DNA of 64,000 nt from an uncultured Candidatus Puniceispirillum sp. (GCA_905182545.1 CAJJBY010000007.1:102001-166000); one strand, 5' to 3'. Shown: positions 15,488 to 24,716, counted from the first letter of the stretch. Translations and numbers: made by a program. Notes: generated from the letters alone by a model not told the origin.

Positions 15488-16121
15488 TCACACCAATAGC
15501 TGATCTTGTAAATGATCTTGGTTATTTTGCTGTGATGGCGCTGGCGACACATTGGCAAGGCGCAGCAGATTGCGAATTTCGGCAATCATCGGTGCCGAAT
15601 CCCATTCACGCGGCCCGACATAGGCCCAGCTTTGGCGTTGATCAGCGCTCAGCAAAAAGCTGGTTGGCAAACCCCGCACCCCCATTTCGCGCGATAGCGC
15701 CGCCTTGGGATCAAACCCCATTAAGGGCCGGGTAATGCCACGATCCTGCAAAAAAGCCAGGGCCTTTTGACGGCCGCCACGATCAACCGAAATCAGCAGC
15801 AAGCGTCACATCATCACCAAGCTGTTTGGCAGCATTGTCCAATGCGGGTAATTCGGCGACACAAGGCGGGCACCATGTTGCCCAGAAATTCACCAAAACC
15901 GGTCGACCTTGCAATGAGTCGAGGCGAAAATCCTTGCCATTTTCATCACGAATCACCGTCGACATTGATGGTGCGGCTTTGCCTTCTGGTGGGGTCATTG
16001 CGGCCGCCAGACCCGGCCAAAGCATGAATGCCGAAAGCCCCATTACGCCGGTGAAAAGCTGGCGTCGCGATAAAGATGCGGTTTTTGGCTGAAAATTTGA
16101 CGAAAGCCGCGTATAAGACAA
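15488..16121 (-). pseudogene. TlpA-like thiol-disulfide oxidoreductase, frameshifted
   Basis: The first part has [11 protein letters not shown] followed by a hydrophobic stretch ending in AAA, a Tat-like export signal, then NFWATWCPPCVAELPALD with the redox CPPC. It runs into a stop (DVTLAADFG) just after 15803. Dropping the C at 15803 restores DVTLLLISVDRGG and the rest of the thioredoxin fold, with GLPTSFLL (cis-proline loop) and a normal C-terminus, about 210 residues in all. The start is uncertain: a TTG at 16121 follows GGGAAAA; ATGs at 16172 and 16187 would overlap the divergent argH start. Periplasmic disulfide reduction, for instance in cytochrome c maturation, is the usual role. Confidence 0.75.
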
Positions 16122-16150
16122 TGGATTTTCCCACTCTATTGGTTGTGAAC

Positions 16151-17569
16151 ATGGCGAAGAACGATAAAACATCGCAAGACGAGTCAAAGTCTAGCATCTG
16201 GGGCGGCCGTTTCTCAAGCGGCCCATCGCAATTGATGCAAGATATCAATGCGTCAATTGGCTATGACAAGCGGCTATATCGTCAGGACATTGCTGGCTCG
16301 AAAGCGCATGCCAGCATGCTTGCCGCGGTGAAAATCATTTCCAATGATGATTGTCAGGCCATTCATGGCGGGCTTGATCAGATTGCCAGTGAAATTGAGG
16401 CTGGCGATTTTGTGTTTTCCGAAGCGCTTGAAGACATCCATATGAATATCGAATCGCGGCTTGCCGAATTGATTGGCGAGCCAGCACGGCGGCTTCACAC
16501 CGCACGGTCGCGCAATGATCAGGTGGCAACCGATTTCAAATTATGGGTTCGTGATCTGCTTGATTCTATTGATCATGCGCTTGCCGATATGCAGGCCGCG
16601 CTTCTTGATAAGGCCGAAGCACATGCCGATCTGTTGATGCCCGGATTTACCCATCTTCAAACCGCCCAGCCGGTTACATTCGGGTTTCACCTTATGGCCT
16701 ATGTTGAAATGCTGGGGCGTGATCGTGGACGGTTTGCCGATGCCAGACGCCGGTTGAATGAATCACCGCTTGGCGCGGCGGCCCTTGCTGGCACCTCCTT
16801 TCCAACCGACCGGCATATGACCGCAACCGCGCTTGGCTTTGACCGGCCAGCTGCCAATGCCATGGATGCGGTTTCGGATCGGGATTTCGCGCTAGAATTT
16901 CTGGCCAGTGCTGCCATTTGCTCGGTTCATCTATCACGCTTTGCCGAAGAATTGGTGATCTGGTCTTCCGACCGGTTTGGCTTTATCGCCCTGTCAGATG
17001 CCTTTACCACCGGATCATCAATCATGCCGCAAAAACGCAATCCTGACGCGGCCGAACTTGTGCGCGCCAAGCCCGGGCGGATCATCGGTGCCTTGACCGG
17101 TTTGCTTATCGTGTTAAAGGGGCTTCCGCTTGCCTATGGCAAAGATATGCAGGAAGACAAAGAAGGGGTGTTTGACGCAGCTGATGCGCTTGGCATCGCG
17201 CTTGCCGCAACCACCGGCATGATCCGCGATATGACACCACAGCCAGATGCCATGCTGGCAGCGCTGAAAACCGGGTTCCCGACAGCCACTGATCTAGCTG
17301 ATTATATGGTTCGCGAACTTGGCATGCCATTCCGCGAAGCCCATCATGCCAGCGGCGCCATTGTTGCCGAAGCCGCGGCCAAAGGGCTTGATCTTGAAGA
17401 AATGAGCCTTGAAGCGTTACAAGCCATCGAACCACGAATCAAACCCGATATTATCGGCTTGCTGTCGGTGGCAAGTGCAGCCGCAGCACGAACCAGCTTT
17501 GGCGGCACCGCACCTGATGAAGTGCGCGCACGAATTGCCGATGCCCGTCAACGTTTTGCCATTCAATAG
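16151..17569 (+). CDS. argH: Argininosuccinate lyase
   Basis: 472 residues. It cleaves argininosuccinate to arginine and fumarate, the last step of arginine synthesis. Family landmarks: [10 protein letters not shown] near the start, [21 protein letters not shown], the active-site loop [12 protein letters not shown] near 300, and KDMQEDKE. The ATG at 16151 is used because the 25 upstream codons are not protein-like and overlap the divergent TlpA-like gene. It leads the argH-lptM-lysA transcript with gaps of 30 and 28 bases. Confidence 0.96.
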   Translation: MAKNDKTSQDESKSSIWGGRFSSGPSQLMQDINASIGYDKRLYRQDIAGSKAHASMLAAVKIISNDDCQAIHGGLDQIASEIEAGDFVFSEALEDIHMNIESRLAELIGEPARRLHTARSRNDQVATDFKLWVRDLLDSIDHALADMQAALLDKAEAHADLLMPGFTHLQTAQPVTFGFHLMAYVEMLGRDRGRFADARRRLNESPLGAAALAGTSFPTDRHMTATALGFDRPAANAMDAVSDRDFALEFLASAAICSVHLSRFAEELVIWSSDRFGFIALSDAFTTGSSIMPQKRNPDAAELVRAKPGRIIGALTGLLIVLKGLPLAYGKDMQEDKEGVFDAADALGIALAATTGMIRDMTPQPDAMLAALKTGFPTATDLADYMVRELGMPFREAHHASGAIVAEAAAKGLDLEEMSLEALQAIEPRIKPDIIGLLSVASAAAARTSFGGTAPDEVRARIADARQRFAIQ

Positions 17570-17599
17570 GGTAAGAAAACCCCGGTTAAAGGAGCCGCT

Positions 17600-17737
17600 A
17601 TGCAACGCAAACTCATTCTTGGCAGCCTGATCGGCCTGATGCTAACGCTTGGCCTTGCCGCCTGTGGCAAGCGCGGTGATCCTTATCGGCCATCTGAAAT
17701 TCCGGCCGCAAGCCAGACCAAAACCCCCGCCAGCTAG
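17600..17737 (+). CDS. lptM: Small lipoprotein, LptM (YifL) family
   Basis: 45 residues. The signal peptide MQRKLILGSLIGLMLTLGLAA leads into the lipobox LAAC and then GKRGDPYRPSE, the YifL/LptM pattern of C-G-x-K/R-G-P/D. In E. coli the protein helps the LptD/E outer-membrane LPS translocon mature. AAAGGAG ends six bases before the ATG. It sits between argH and lysA, its conserved place in many proteobacteria. Confidence 0.88.
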   Translation: MQRKLILGSLIGLMLTLGLAACGKRGDPYRPSEIPAASQTKTPAS

Positions 17738-17765
17738 GTTTGGCGCTTTAGGAGCAATCGCCATT

Positions 17766-19043
17766 ATGTGCGCTTTTTACCGTGATGACAGCCAACATCT
17801 ATGCGTTGACGGGCTGTCCCTTGCCGAAATTACCGCAACCTATGGATCGCCGCTTTATGTCTATTCAGGCACCGGCATCACCGAGGCTTTTACCCAGTTT
17901 CAAGCCGCAGTGGCACCGGTATCTAGCAAGGTGCATTTCGCCATGAAGGCAAATTCGGCGCTTGGGGTTTTGGCGCTGATAGGGCGGCTTGGCGGCGGCA
18001 TGGATATTGTGTCTTCGGGTGAATTGGCCCGCGCGCAAGCCGCCGGTATTGATCCGGCAGATGTGGTATTTTCCGGCGTTGGCAAAACCGATGATGATAT
18101 CCGCCAAGCATTGGCGTGCGGCATTGGCCAGATCAATGCCGAATCGTCTCCCGAAGTCACCGCGATTAGTGCGATTGCCGCCGATATGGGCGTTGTGGCA
18201 CCCGTTGCCTTGCGGGTGAATGTTGATGTCAATCCGGGAACCCACGCGAAAATTTCAACCGGTCAGCGCGATACCAAATTCGGCATCTCAACCGACCAGC
18301 GCGAAGCAAGCGACCTTTATCGGGTTCTGTGCGATGACCCACATATTCGGCCTGCCGGTCTGGCCGTTCATATCGGATCACAAATTCGTAATCTAGCACC
18401 TTTTGAAGCGGCCTATTCGGCGCTTTTGACGCTTGCCAATGAATTACGCAATGCCGGAATGCCCGTGCCGAATCTTGATCTTGGCGGCGGCGTTGGGGTT
18501 GATTATGACATGGCTGGCCCCACCGATTTCACCGCCTATGGCAAGCTGGTCGAACGTCTTTTCAAGGATCAGGGCTTTATCCTTGGATTCGAGCCGGGTC
18601 GCGCCATCATTGCCAATAATGGCGTTCTGGTGACCAAGGTCATTTATGTCAAACAGGGTGATAATAAGCGGTTTGTCATTGTCGATGCGGCGATGAATGA
18701 CCTGTTGCGGCCAACCTTGTATGAGGCGCATCACGCCATCTGGCCAATTGCCGCACCTCAGCCATCAATCGGCAAGGCCGATATTGTTGGACCTGTTTGC
18801 GAAACCGGCGACTATCTTGGGCTTGACCGCGATATGCCCAATCTGACAAATGGCGATGCGTTGGCGGTGATGTCGGCTGGCGCCTATGGCGCGGTCATGG
18901 CGTCAAGCTATAACAGCCGATCACCCGCCGCCGAAGTGATGGTTCTTGACGGCAAAGCGCATCTATTGCGCGGCGCAAGACCCATTGCCGAAATAATCAA
19001 TGAAGAATCAATTCCCGATTTTACCGCAGCGGCAAAAAACTGA
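17766..19043 (+). CDS. lysA: Diaminopimelate decarboxylase
   Basis: 425 residues, a PLP enzyme making L-lysine from meso-diaminopimelate. The PLP lysine lies in HFAMKANS (about residue 60), with the glycine-rich phosphate loop in LDLGGGVGVDY, EPGRAI, and the decarboxylase signature GPVCETGDYL near 340. The ATG at 17766 is preceded by AGGAG about eleven bases upstream. The gene ends only three bases from the stop of the convergent zinc-ribbon gene. Confidence 0.96.
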   Translation: MCAFYRDDSQHLCVDGLSLAEITATYGSPLYVYSGTGITEAFTQFQAAVAPVSSKVHFAMKANSALGVLALIGRLGGGMDIVSSGELARAQAAGIDPADVVFSGVGKTDDDIRQALACGIGQINAESSPEVTAISAIAADMGVVAPVALRVNVDVNPGTHAKISTGQRDTKFGISTDQREASDLYRVLCDDPHIRPAGLAVHIGSQIRNLAPFEAAYSALLTLANELRNAGMPVPNLDLGGGVGVDYDMAGPTDFTAYGKLVERLFKDQGFILGFEPGRAIIANNGVLVTKVIYVKQGDNKRFVIVDAAMNDLLRPTLYEAHHAIWPIAAPQPSIGKADIVGPVCETGDYLGLDRDMPNLTNGDALAVMSAGAYGAVMASSYNSRSPAAEVMVLDGKAHLLRGARPIAEIINEESIPDFTAAAKN

Positions 19044-19046
19044 TCC

Positions 19047-19519
19047 CTAGTCAAAAATAGGCCGTGAAATCGGAATAACGCTGACTTCGGCCTTGGCACC
19101 TGAATCAATATCAAGCTGTACGAAAAACGGGCTTTGCTGATTGGCGGCAATGATCCGGTCATCAGGCCTGATTATGGTTTCATTCAAAATCACCCCATCT
19201 GGACGCGTGACCCGAACCCGCAATGGCGCAGCATCTCACCAGCGTAAGACCCGTCAAGATTAACCACAAGAAGCGTGTCAATCGGCGGCAATATGGGAAG
19301 GCCAATCCGGTGAAAGCCCGCGATCAATCCAGGAAAATAAGCGGTTAGAATGCCGCGGCCTTTGATAAGTGATGTCATTAACCCGGCGCAAATCAGAACC
19401 GCAATCACCGGCAAACGGAACTTGTGAAGATATGCGCAAAATTTGGCATATCCTGCCGGATGCAGGCGAAGACGACCAACGCGAAAAATCGTTTCGCATT
19501 GCGGGCAGGTCAGCAGCAT
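19047..19519 (-). pseudogene. Zinc-ribbon (MJ0042-like) membrane protein, frameshifted
   Basis: The N-terminus MLLTCPQCETIFRV is an MJ0042-type zinc ribbon, but the expected second CxxC is only FCAYL. A membrane segment follows (LPVIAVLICAGLM). The frame breaks near 19233-19237 (SYAGEMLRHCG then stop). Adding one base there continues DAAPLRVRVTRPDGVILNET and a beta-rich C-terminal domain to a stop at 19047, about 157 residues in total. The DUF3426-like layout (ribbon, helix, C-terminal domain) fits, with a shortened middle. Function is unknown, and the incomplete ribbon plus frameshift suggest decay. Confidence 0.6.
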
Positions 19520-19638
19520 AGCAGCCTCTTTGTTTAGCGTTTTCTAATTTGTTTCTACTGCAAGCAAGATTTTGCACAAATAGCCCAATCGCGAATTTGG
19601 CTAGCCATTCCAGCCGAATTCATATTATCAATAGCCCT

Positions 19639-20283
19639 ATGATGCGGTTTAAAACAGTTTCATTGGCACAGACCAAGATGGCGGCAAAATCACTTTTGAT
19701 CGTCCTGCTTCTTGGATGCGCCTTTTTTATGGCTGGCCTCCAGCATTTTGTTCTTACCCTTCCCAAACCAGCACCACCTACGACCACCGCCACCGCCACT
19801 GACGGCATTGTTGTAATCACCGGCGGCCAGCAACGGCTTGCCGATGGGTTTAATCTGTTACAAAGCGGTGCTGGCAAAGCGCTTTTGGTGTCCGGCGTCG
19901 GGCAAGGGGTCAGCAAAGCCATTCTTGCCGATGAATTGAAATTAAACCCGCGTGAAACAGGCCTTCTTGCATGCTGCGTCACGCTGGAATTTCAGGCAGG
20001 CGATACGAGGGGGAATGCGGTTGCCGCCGGCAAATGGGCGCAGGCAAATGGGTTCACATCATTGCAATTGGTAACGGCGAATTATCATATGCCCCGCGCC
20101 AAAGCCATTTTCACCCGAACATTGCCCGATATCGTGCTGTCTTACTGGCCGGTCAGCCCCGATGATCTTGATCTGGATATCTGGTGGAAAACCCCACCAA
20201 TCATCCGGCTTTTAGCCCGCGAATATGCAAAATATCTAACCGAGCCAATGGCCAATTTAATCCTGACCCGCATCAATGATTGA
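19639..20283 (+). CDS. YdcF/ElyC-like DUF218 protein
   Basis: 214 residues. One N-terminal membrane helix (about 15-35), then a DUF218 domain: DGIVVITGGQQRLADGFNLLQ, GKALLVSGVG, TRGNAVAAGKWA and LVTANYHMPRAKAIF. Family members such as ElyC affect envelope precursor metabolism. Two adjacent ATGs (19639, 19642) are possible. In related genomes ftsE-ftsX often lies between the zinc-ribbon gene and this gene; here they are absent. Its 3' end overlaps the convergent tyrA by 27 bases. Confidence 0.8.
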   Translation: MMRFKTVSLAQTKMAAKSLLIVLLLGCAFFMAGLQHFVLTLPKPAPPTTTATATDGIVVITGGQQRLADGFNLLQSGAGKALLVSGVGQGVSKAILADELKLNPRETGLLACCVTLEFQAGDTRGNAVAAGKWAQANGFTSLQLVTANYHMPRAKAIFTRTLPDIVLSYWPVSPDDLDLDIWWKTPPIIRLLAREYAKYLTEPMANLILTRIND

Positions 20284-21135
20284 TCGCCGGATTTCGCGGG
20301 TGCGCGAAAATAACGCCTCAAGCTTGTCACCTTCCTGCCAACGAATGGCGCGTTGAAGATAGCTAAGATCCTCGGAAAAACGCTGCAGCATCTCAAGAAC
20401 CGCCGTGTCATTATTCAAAAATACATCACGCCACATCACCGGATCAGACGCGGCAATGCGGGTAAAATCGCGAAATCCTGACGCCGAAAAGCGAATCACA
20501 TCATTTTTAAGCTGTGTTTCTAGATCAACAGCGGTGCCAACAATCGTATAGGCAATCAAATGCGGCAGATGCGAGGTGAGCGCCAACACCTTGTCATGGT
20601 AATCAGGGCTCATCCGCTCGGTTACCGAACCAAGACCGGTGATAAAGGATTCAAACCGCACAATATCGGCTTCATCAGCGTCAAGCGGCAGAATAATCCA
20701 ATAGCGTTCATCAAAAAGCGATTCAAATCCGGCACTCGGCCCTGAATGTTCGGTTCCGGCAAGCGGATGCGATGGCAACCAGATAATATCATCGCGCAAA
20801 TGCAGGGCAACATCACGAACAACCGATCGTTTGGTTGATCCGGTATCGGTTAGTACCGCGCCCGATTTCATATGAGGCACAATCTGTTCAGCGATTTTGC
20901 CAACCGCGCCAACCGGCACCGCCAGAATGACAAGATCGGCATCAGCGACCGCATGCACCGCATCGGCCTCGAATGAATCGACAAGCTGGAGACGCGCGAC
21001 CGCTGTCGCCACTTCGGGCGATTGGTCACTGCCAATAATCGTTGTCGCAAGCCCGCCGCGCCGCGCCGCAAGCGCAATCGACGCGCCAATCAGCCCCATG
21101 CCAATCACCGCTACCTTGTCGTAAATTACTTTCAT
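20257..21135 (-). CDS. tyrA: Prephenate/arogenate dehydrogenase
   Basis: 292 residues, the TyrA/TyrC type without a fused chorismate mutase. The Rossmann motif VIGMGLIGASIALAA is at the N-terminus; TDTGSTKRSV, PSHPLAGTEHSGP and HDKVLALTSHLPH are the substrate and catalytic elements, including the active-site histidine in SHPLAGTEHSG. It oxidatively decarboxylates prephenate or arogenate in tyrosine synthesis. The chorismate mutase gene is 54 bases upstream on the same strand; hisC, commonly between them in alphaproteobacteria, is missing. Confidence 0.93.
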   Translation of the reverse strand: MKVIYDKVAVIGMGLIGASIALAARRGGLATTIIGSDQSPEVATAVARLQLVDSFEADAVHAVADADLVILAVPVGAVGKIAEQIVPHMKSGAVLTDTGSTKRSVVRDVALHLRDDIIWLPSHPLAGTEHSGPSAGFESLFDERYWIILPLDADEADIVRFESFITGLGSVTERMSPDYHDKVLALTSHLPHLIAYTIVGTAVDLETQLKNDVIRFSASGFRDFTRIAASDPVMWRDVFLNNDTAVLEMLQRFSEDLSYLQRAIRWQEGDKLEALFSRTREIRRSIIDAGQD

Positions 21136-21189
21136 TCTTCTGCTTTCATTCCATATCTTTGCTGTTAAGCTATCAAGCTTTGCTAGTGT

Positions 21190-21882
21190 CTAGCGTGAAT
21201 AGATTCCAACAAGGCGGGCGTCGCGCGGCAGATTGGCTGGGGCATCGACCTCAGCGTCATTGCCATGATGACCATCAATCATTGTCAGGGCAAAACCATC
21301 TGCCGCTGGCACAGCATAAAGGCTTATGTCATCACCCGACGGGTCTGGCAAGTAATCGGCGATAATATAGGCAGGATGCAATGATGGCATATCATAAAGC
21401 GGGGTGCGGGCGATAATCGACAGATGCTGGTGCTGATCCAGCGCGGTTAAAAGCGCCGCAATGTCATGATTGGCAGGCACCAGCCCGTAACGGCATTGCC
21501 CTGAGGCGACCGCATCTAATAGCGGCGTCATTTGATCAAAGCTTGTTGCCGCAAGCGCGCTTCCCATATGCCAAGCAGCAGCCGGCATCACCATGTCATG
21601 GACGGCAAAGGCCAGATCGCCATTTTGCCGGCTTAGGCTGGCGGCCATTATCTGTCGCCACACACCTAGAATAACCGATGGTGGTAAATCATGGCCATTG
21701 GACTCGCTGTTGATCACAAGCTGGCGCACCAAGGCAGCCTCGCGCCCCGGGCGAAAGGCCACGGCACCGTTTTTGGCGGCAATCACCTGATCGGATAATT
21801 TCATGCGCTTGGCCAAGGCCTGTAAAATCTCATTATCAAGATTATCGATGGCACTTCGCAATTGGTTCAGATCTTCACTCAT
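21190..21882 (-). CDS. Chorismate mutase with C-terminal substrate-binding-like domain
   Basis: 230 residues. An AroQ-type chorismate mutase domain covers about 1-88: LNQLRSAIDNLDNEILQALAKRM, the catalytic KLSDQVIAAKN and a closing VWRQIMAASLSRQ. The remaining 140 residues resemble the periplasmic-binding-like fold of prephenate dehydratase, but no complete dehydratase catalytic motif was seen, so this half may be regulatory. The ATG at 21882 gives the family N-terminus. With tyrA it forms the prephenate branch point. Confidence 0.85.
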   Translation of the reverse strand: MSEDLNQLRSAIDNLDNEILQALAKRMKLSDQVIAAKNGAVAFRPGREAALVRQLVINSESNGHDLPPSVILGVWRQIMAASLSRQNGDLAFAVHDMVMPAAAWHMGSALAATSFDQMTPLLDAVASGQCRYGLVPANHDIAALLTALDQHQHLSIIARTPLYDMPSLHPAYIIADYLPDPSGDDISLYAVPAADGFALTMIDGHHGNDAEVDAPANLPRDARLVGIYSR

Positions 21883-21969
21883 ACCCAATGTTCCCAGCCT
21901 TCTAAACCAATATCCTTCGATCAAGGCCACGCTATGCGGTTTTCAGCCAGATATGGCCGCGGCCGCGAT

Positions 21970-22710
21970 TCAAATTTTTGGCGACAACGCCCCGCGAGAT
22001 TGCCCCACCAAGACAGGCGTAGCGGCGGTTTCACGGCGTTGCAGTCTACTTGTCTTTCCCAAAGGTGCATAGAGCATTTTATCAGCCTCGACAAGAAGAA
22101 CGCCGCCCATTGCTGGCCACCAGCGGCTGCCGATTCGTTCAATCGCTGGCGCAAAACGCTGGAAAACCGGGCCCGCCAAAGGCGGCATAAATGCAATTCG
22201 GCGGGTTCGACGCGGGGTAAATCCATGTCCCTGCAATAATCGGCGAAGTTGGCGGCCGGAATATGGACGGCCATGCCCGAAGGGCGTGCGTTCGGCCTTG
22301 GCCCAGAGCCCGCTTCGGTTTGGCACAATCACCAGCAATCGTCCGGCACCATCAAGAACCCGCCAGCATTCATCAAGACATTGCCCGGGATCATGCTCGA
22401 ATTCCAAAGCATGAACCAGCAAAAGACGGTCAAGATGAACATCGGGAAGCGGAAGATTTAGCGGATCGACAAGGCAATTGCGAACCGATGATGATTTTGG
22501 CCAAGACACCGCACCTCGGCGCGCTGGCATAAGCCCAAGCGGTATTGGCGGTTTTGGATCAAGAAAAGGCTGGGCATATCCTAAAAAGGCCGATGGCAAG
22601 GGTGATCCGACATGCCAGAACAGGTCAAGCTGACGCCGAATGAGATCAGCAACACTTTGCCCAAGCCTCGCTTGATAAAACCGTTCAAATTCGGCGATAT
22701 CATCATACAT
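21970..22710 (-). CDS. SAM-dependent methyltransferase-like protein
   Basis: 246 residues. A class I methyltransferase fold of the Methyltransf_11 type: LPLPDVHLDRLLLVHALEFEHDPGQCLDECWRVLDGAGRLLVIVPN is the C-terminal half of the Rossmann-like domain (quoted in part). The usual N-terminal SAM loop GxGxG is poorly preserved, reading SAFLGYAQPFLD, so activity is uncertain. The related gene commonly precedes gloB in alphaproteobacteria; that gene is absent. Divergent from phaR, with the phaR palindrome between them. Confidence 0.75.
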   Translation of the reverse strand: MYDDIAEFERFYQARLGQSVADLIRRQLDLFWHVGSPLPSAFLGYAQPFLDPKPPIPLGLMPARRGAVSWPKSSSVRNCLVDPLNLPLPDVHLDRLLLVHALEFEHDPGQCLDECWRVLDGAGRLLVIVPNRSGLWAKAERTPFGHGRPYSGRQLRRLLQGHGFTPRRTRRIAFMPPLAGPVFQRFAPAIERIGSRWWPAMGGVLLVEADKMLYAPLGKTSRLQRRETAATPVLVGQSRGALSPKI

Positions 22711-22769
22711 CCGGTCTTGACCACCCTTTTGCTGCACTGCATTTGTTTTGTCAGGAATTAAGACCTATA

Positions 22770-22790
22770 GTGCAAAAAATTATTTTGCAC
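22770..22790. promoter_or_regulatory. Palindrome GTGCAAAA-N5-TTTTGCAC, probable PhaR operator
   Basis: Perfect eight-base arms with an AATTA centre, followed at once by TGCAACATTGCG. PhaR repressors are known to bind TGC-rich sequences upstream of their own gene. The site lies 60 bases upstream of phaR and 60 from the divergent methyltransferase start. Confidence 0.6.
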
Positions 22791-22849
22791 TGCAACATTG
22801 CGTCTTTGGCAAACATTTGCTAGCCATGTTGCCTTACGCTATTTCCGAG

Positions 22850-23335
22850 ATGTTTATGACGCCAAAACAAGCCGCAAATCAAGTGGTCATCCGCAAATAT
22901 GCGAATCGCCGCCTCTATGACACCAACGCATCGCGATATGTCACCATCGATGATTTAAAGCTGATGGTGAAAAACAGCCTCGATTTTCGGGTTGTTGACG
23001 CAAAAAATGGCCAAGATTTGACGCGGTTCACCCTTGTTCAGATCATTCTCGAAATTGAATCTGAAGGTCATAAACTGCTTCCCATTGGCGTTTTGCAACA
23101 GCTTATCCGCTTTTATGGTGACAAGATGGAACCGATTTTATCGCGTTATCTCGAACGGTCGATGAACGCATTTCTTGATCATCAAGGCCAAGCCGAAGAC
23201 GCGCTTGGTGCCAGTTTTGACGCCATCCGCAGCAGCGGCAACGGAACGGCAAATAATGTGACCTCGACGGATAATCTACAGCTCATTCGCGATGAATTTG
23301 ACCAATTAAAAGCCAAGCTCGATCGGCTTGGCTAG
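22850..23335 (+). CDS. phaR: Polyhydroxyalkanoate synthesis repressor PhaR
   Basis: 161 residues. The N-terminal PHB/PHA accumulation regulator DNA-binding domain is clear (VIRKYANRRLYDTNASRYVTI), followed by TRFTLVQIILEIESEG of the second domain. PhaR represses phasin genes and its own gene, and leaves DNA when it binds nascent polyhydroxyalkanoate. ATGs at 22826, 22850 and 22856 are possible; 22850 is chosen because conservation begins just after it. No PHA synthase is in view. It ends seven bases from convergent folB. Confidence 0.9.
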   Translation: MFMTPKQAANQVVIRKYANRRLYDTNASRYVTIDDLKLMVKNSLDFRVVDAKNGQDLTRFTLVQIILEIESEGHKLLPIGVLQQLIRFYGDKMEPILSRYLERSMNAFLDHQGQAEDALGASFDAIRSSGNGTANNVTSTDNLQLIRDEFDQLKAKLDRLG

Positions 23336-23341
23336 ATCCGG

Positions 23342-23692
23342 TTAAAGATTGCTCAGCTGATAGGCGATGGTTTCACAATCATTATAGGCATCAGGTTTGG
23401 ATGTTCGAATTCGAACCGATTGCACATCATCCAATGCCCGTAACGCGTCAAACAAGGTTCGCGCCAAGGTTTCTTGAAGATCATAATGACGCGCCGAAAC
23501 AATGTTTAAAATCGTTTCGCGGATAAGGTCGTAATTCAATGTGCTATCAACCTTGTCATCAACAGGCTCGGTTGCTGGATAGAGCCGCACTTCAGCGTCG
23601 ATTTTGATCCGTTGCGTGTTGGCACGCTCGGCGTCATAGATGCCAATCGAGGCTTGGCATTCCAAACCTTGTAAAATAAACCGCCGGTCCAT
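23342..23692 (-). CDS. folB: Dihydroneopterin aldolase
   Basis: 116 residues starting MDRRFILQGLECQASIGIYDAE, with the FolB pattern of a short strand, GIY(D/E)xE, then NYDLIRETILN and DLQETLARTL and the closing IRTSKPDA. FolB splits dihydroneopterin to the folate precursor 6-hydroxymethyl-dihydropterin. It starts 28 bases after the HAD hydrolase gene on the same strand and is probably cotranscribed. It shows that folate synthesis is kept although the nearby folD is a relic. Confidence 0.9.
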   Translation of the reverse strand: MDRRFILQGLECQASIGIYDAERANTQRIKIDAEVRLYPATEPVDDKVDSTLNYDLIRETILNIVSARHYDLQETLARTLFDALRALDDVQSVRIRTSKPDAYNDCETIAYQLSNL

Positions 23693-23720
23693 ACCCCAAC
23701 TCCACAATATCCAAATCGCC

Positions 23721-24716
23721 TCAAAGGCTATTGACCATCCAATCAGGACGAATGTCGCAAGCCGTACAATAAGGCAATGCCGCGCGTGACCGAAACAATC
23801 CATGATCAGTGACCAGAACGCTTGTCATGCCAGCGGCATTTCCCCCGAGTATATCAGTATGTAAGCTATCACCAACCATGGCAATGCGTTTACGATTTAG
23901 CGGCTGGTCAAGCAATCTTGCCATCCGCGCCAGCGCCAAATCAAAGGCGGGCTGATAGGGTTTGCCATACCATCTGACATCAATTTCTATCGCGCGGATC
24001 GCCGCCTGTTGCATCATCCGGGCTGTCCAATAGCCCGGCTCGGCGGAAAATTGGTCATTGGCCTGCGGTGCGGTGACATCAGGATTGGCGATATGAACCG
24101 GACGTGGGCGCGCCATCATCGCCGCCTCAAAAGCCGCCTGATCCGAATCACCCCATTCGATCGCCCCCAAAAACACAAACGCATCAGCTCGGATCCAGAA
24201 ATCATCATCATGGCCATAAATCATTATATTTTTGCCAGCAAGCGGTTCAATCACCCGCCCAAAACAACCAATAATATCATCAGTTGCCAAAGGCGCTTCG
24301 GGCGATCCGGCAAGCTGGGCAACAAGCGCATCACGGCTGGATAAAACATCATCGCGCTTGATCGGAAGCTGCCAGTCCTGATATTTCGCAAATGCGCGTT
24401 CAGCTGAAAAACTGGCGCCATTGGTCAGAACCAGCACCGGCTTGGCTTTGCTGGCAGCCGCATCAAGTAATGTTTTGATTCCCTCAATAGGGCCATCACC
24501 AATATTGATGACCCCATAGCCGTCAAGCACCAGCCCGTCAAATTCATCCAAAATATCAATAAGCCGCGGCGCTGTTTGGCATGCGCCATCCCCGCCCACC
24601 ACTGGCATGATTGGCCGCAAAGCCTGATAGATTGCCATCACCGCATCAAGGCCAATCGCATCTGCGGCCGGAATCTTAACATGCTCAATCTCGACCTGCT
24701 TTATTTCAGCCAGCAC
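23721..24716 (-). CDS. HAD-superfamily class IIA hydrolase
   Basis: 331 residues. HAD motif I is LDGYGVINIGDGPI (nucleophile Asp in VLDGYG), motif II VLTNGAS, the class IIA cap follows, and motif III/IV is KRIAMVGDSLHTDILGG. This layout matches the NagD-like subfamily found next to folB or riboflavin genes in alphaproteobacteria. The physiological phosphate ester is unknown. The first 50 residues are unusually long before motif I, so the true start could be internal. Confidence 0.85.
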   Translation of the reverse strand: MLAEIKQVEIEHVKIPAADAIGLDAVMAIYQALRPIMPVVGGDGACQTAPRLIDILDEFDGLVLDGYGVINIGDGPIEGIKTLLDAAASKAKPVLVLTNGASFSAERAFAKYQDWQLPIKRDDVLSSRDALVAQLAGSPEAPLATDDIIGCFGRVIEPLAGKNIMIYGHDDDFWIRADAFVFLGAIEWGDSDQAAFEAAMMARPRPVHIANPDVTAPQANDQFSAEPGYWTARMMQQAAIRAIEIDVRWYGKPYQPAFDLALARMARLLDQPLNRKRIAMVGDSLHTDILGGNAAGMTSVLVTDHGLFRSRAALPYCTACDIRPDWMVNSL

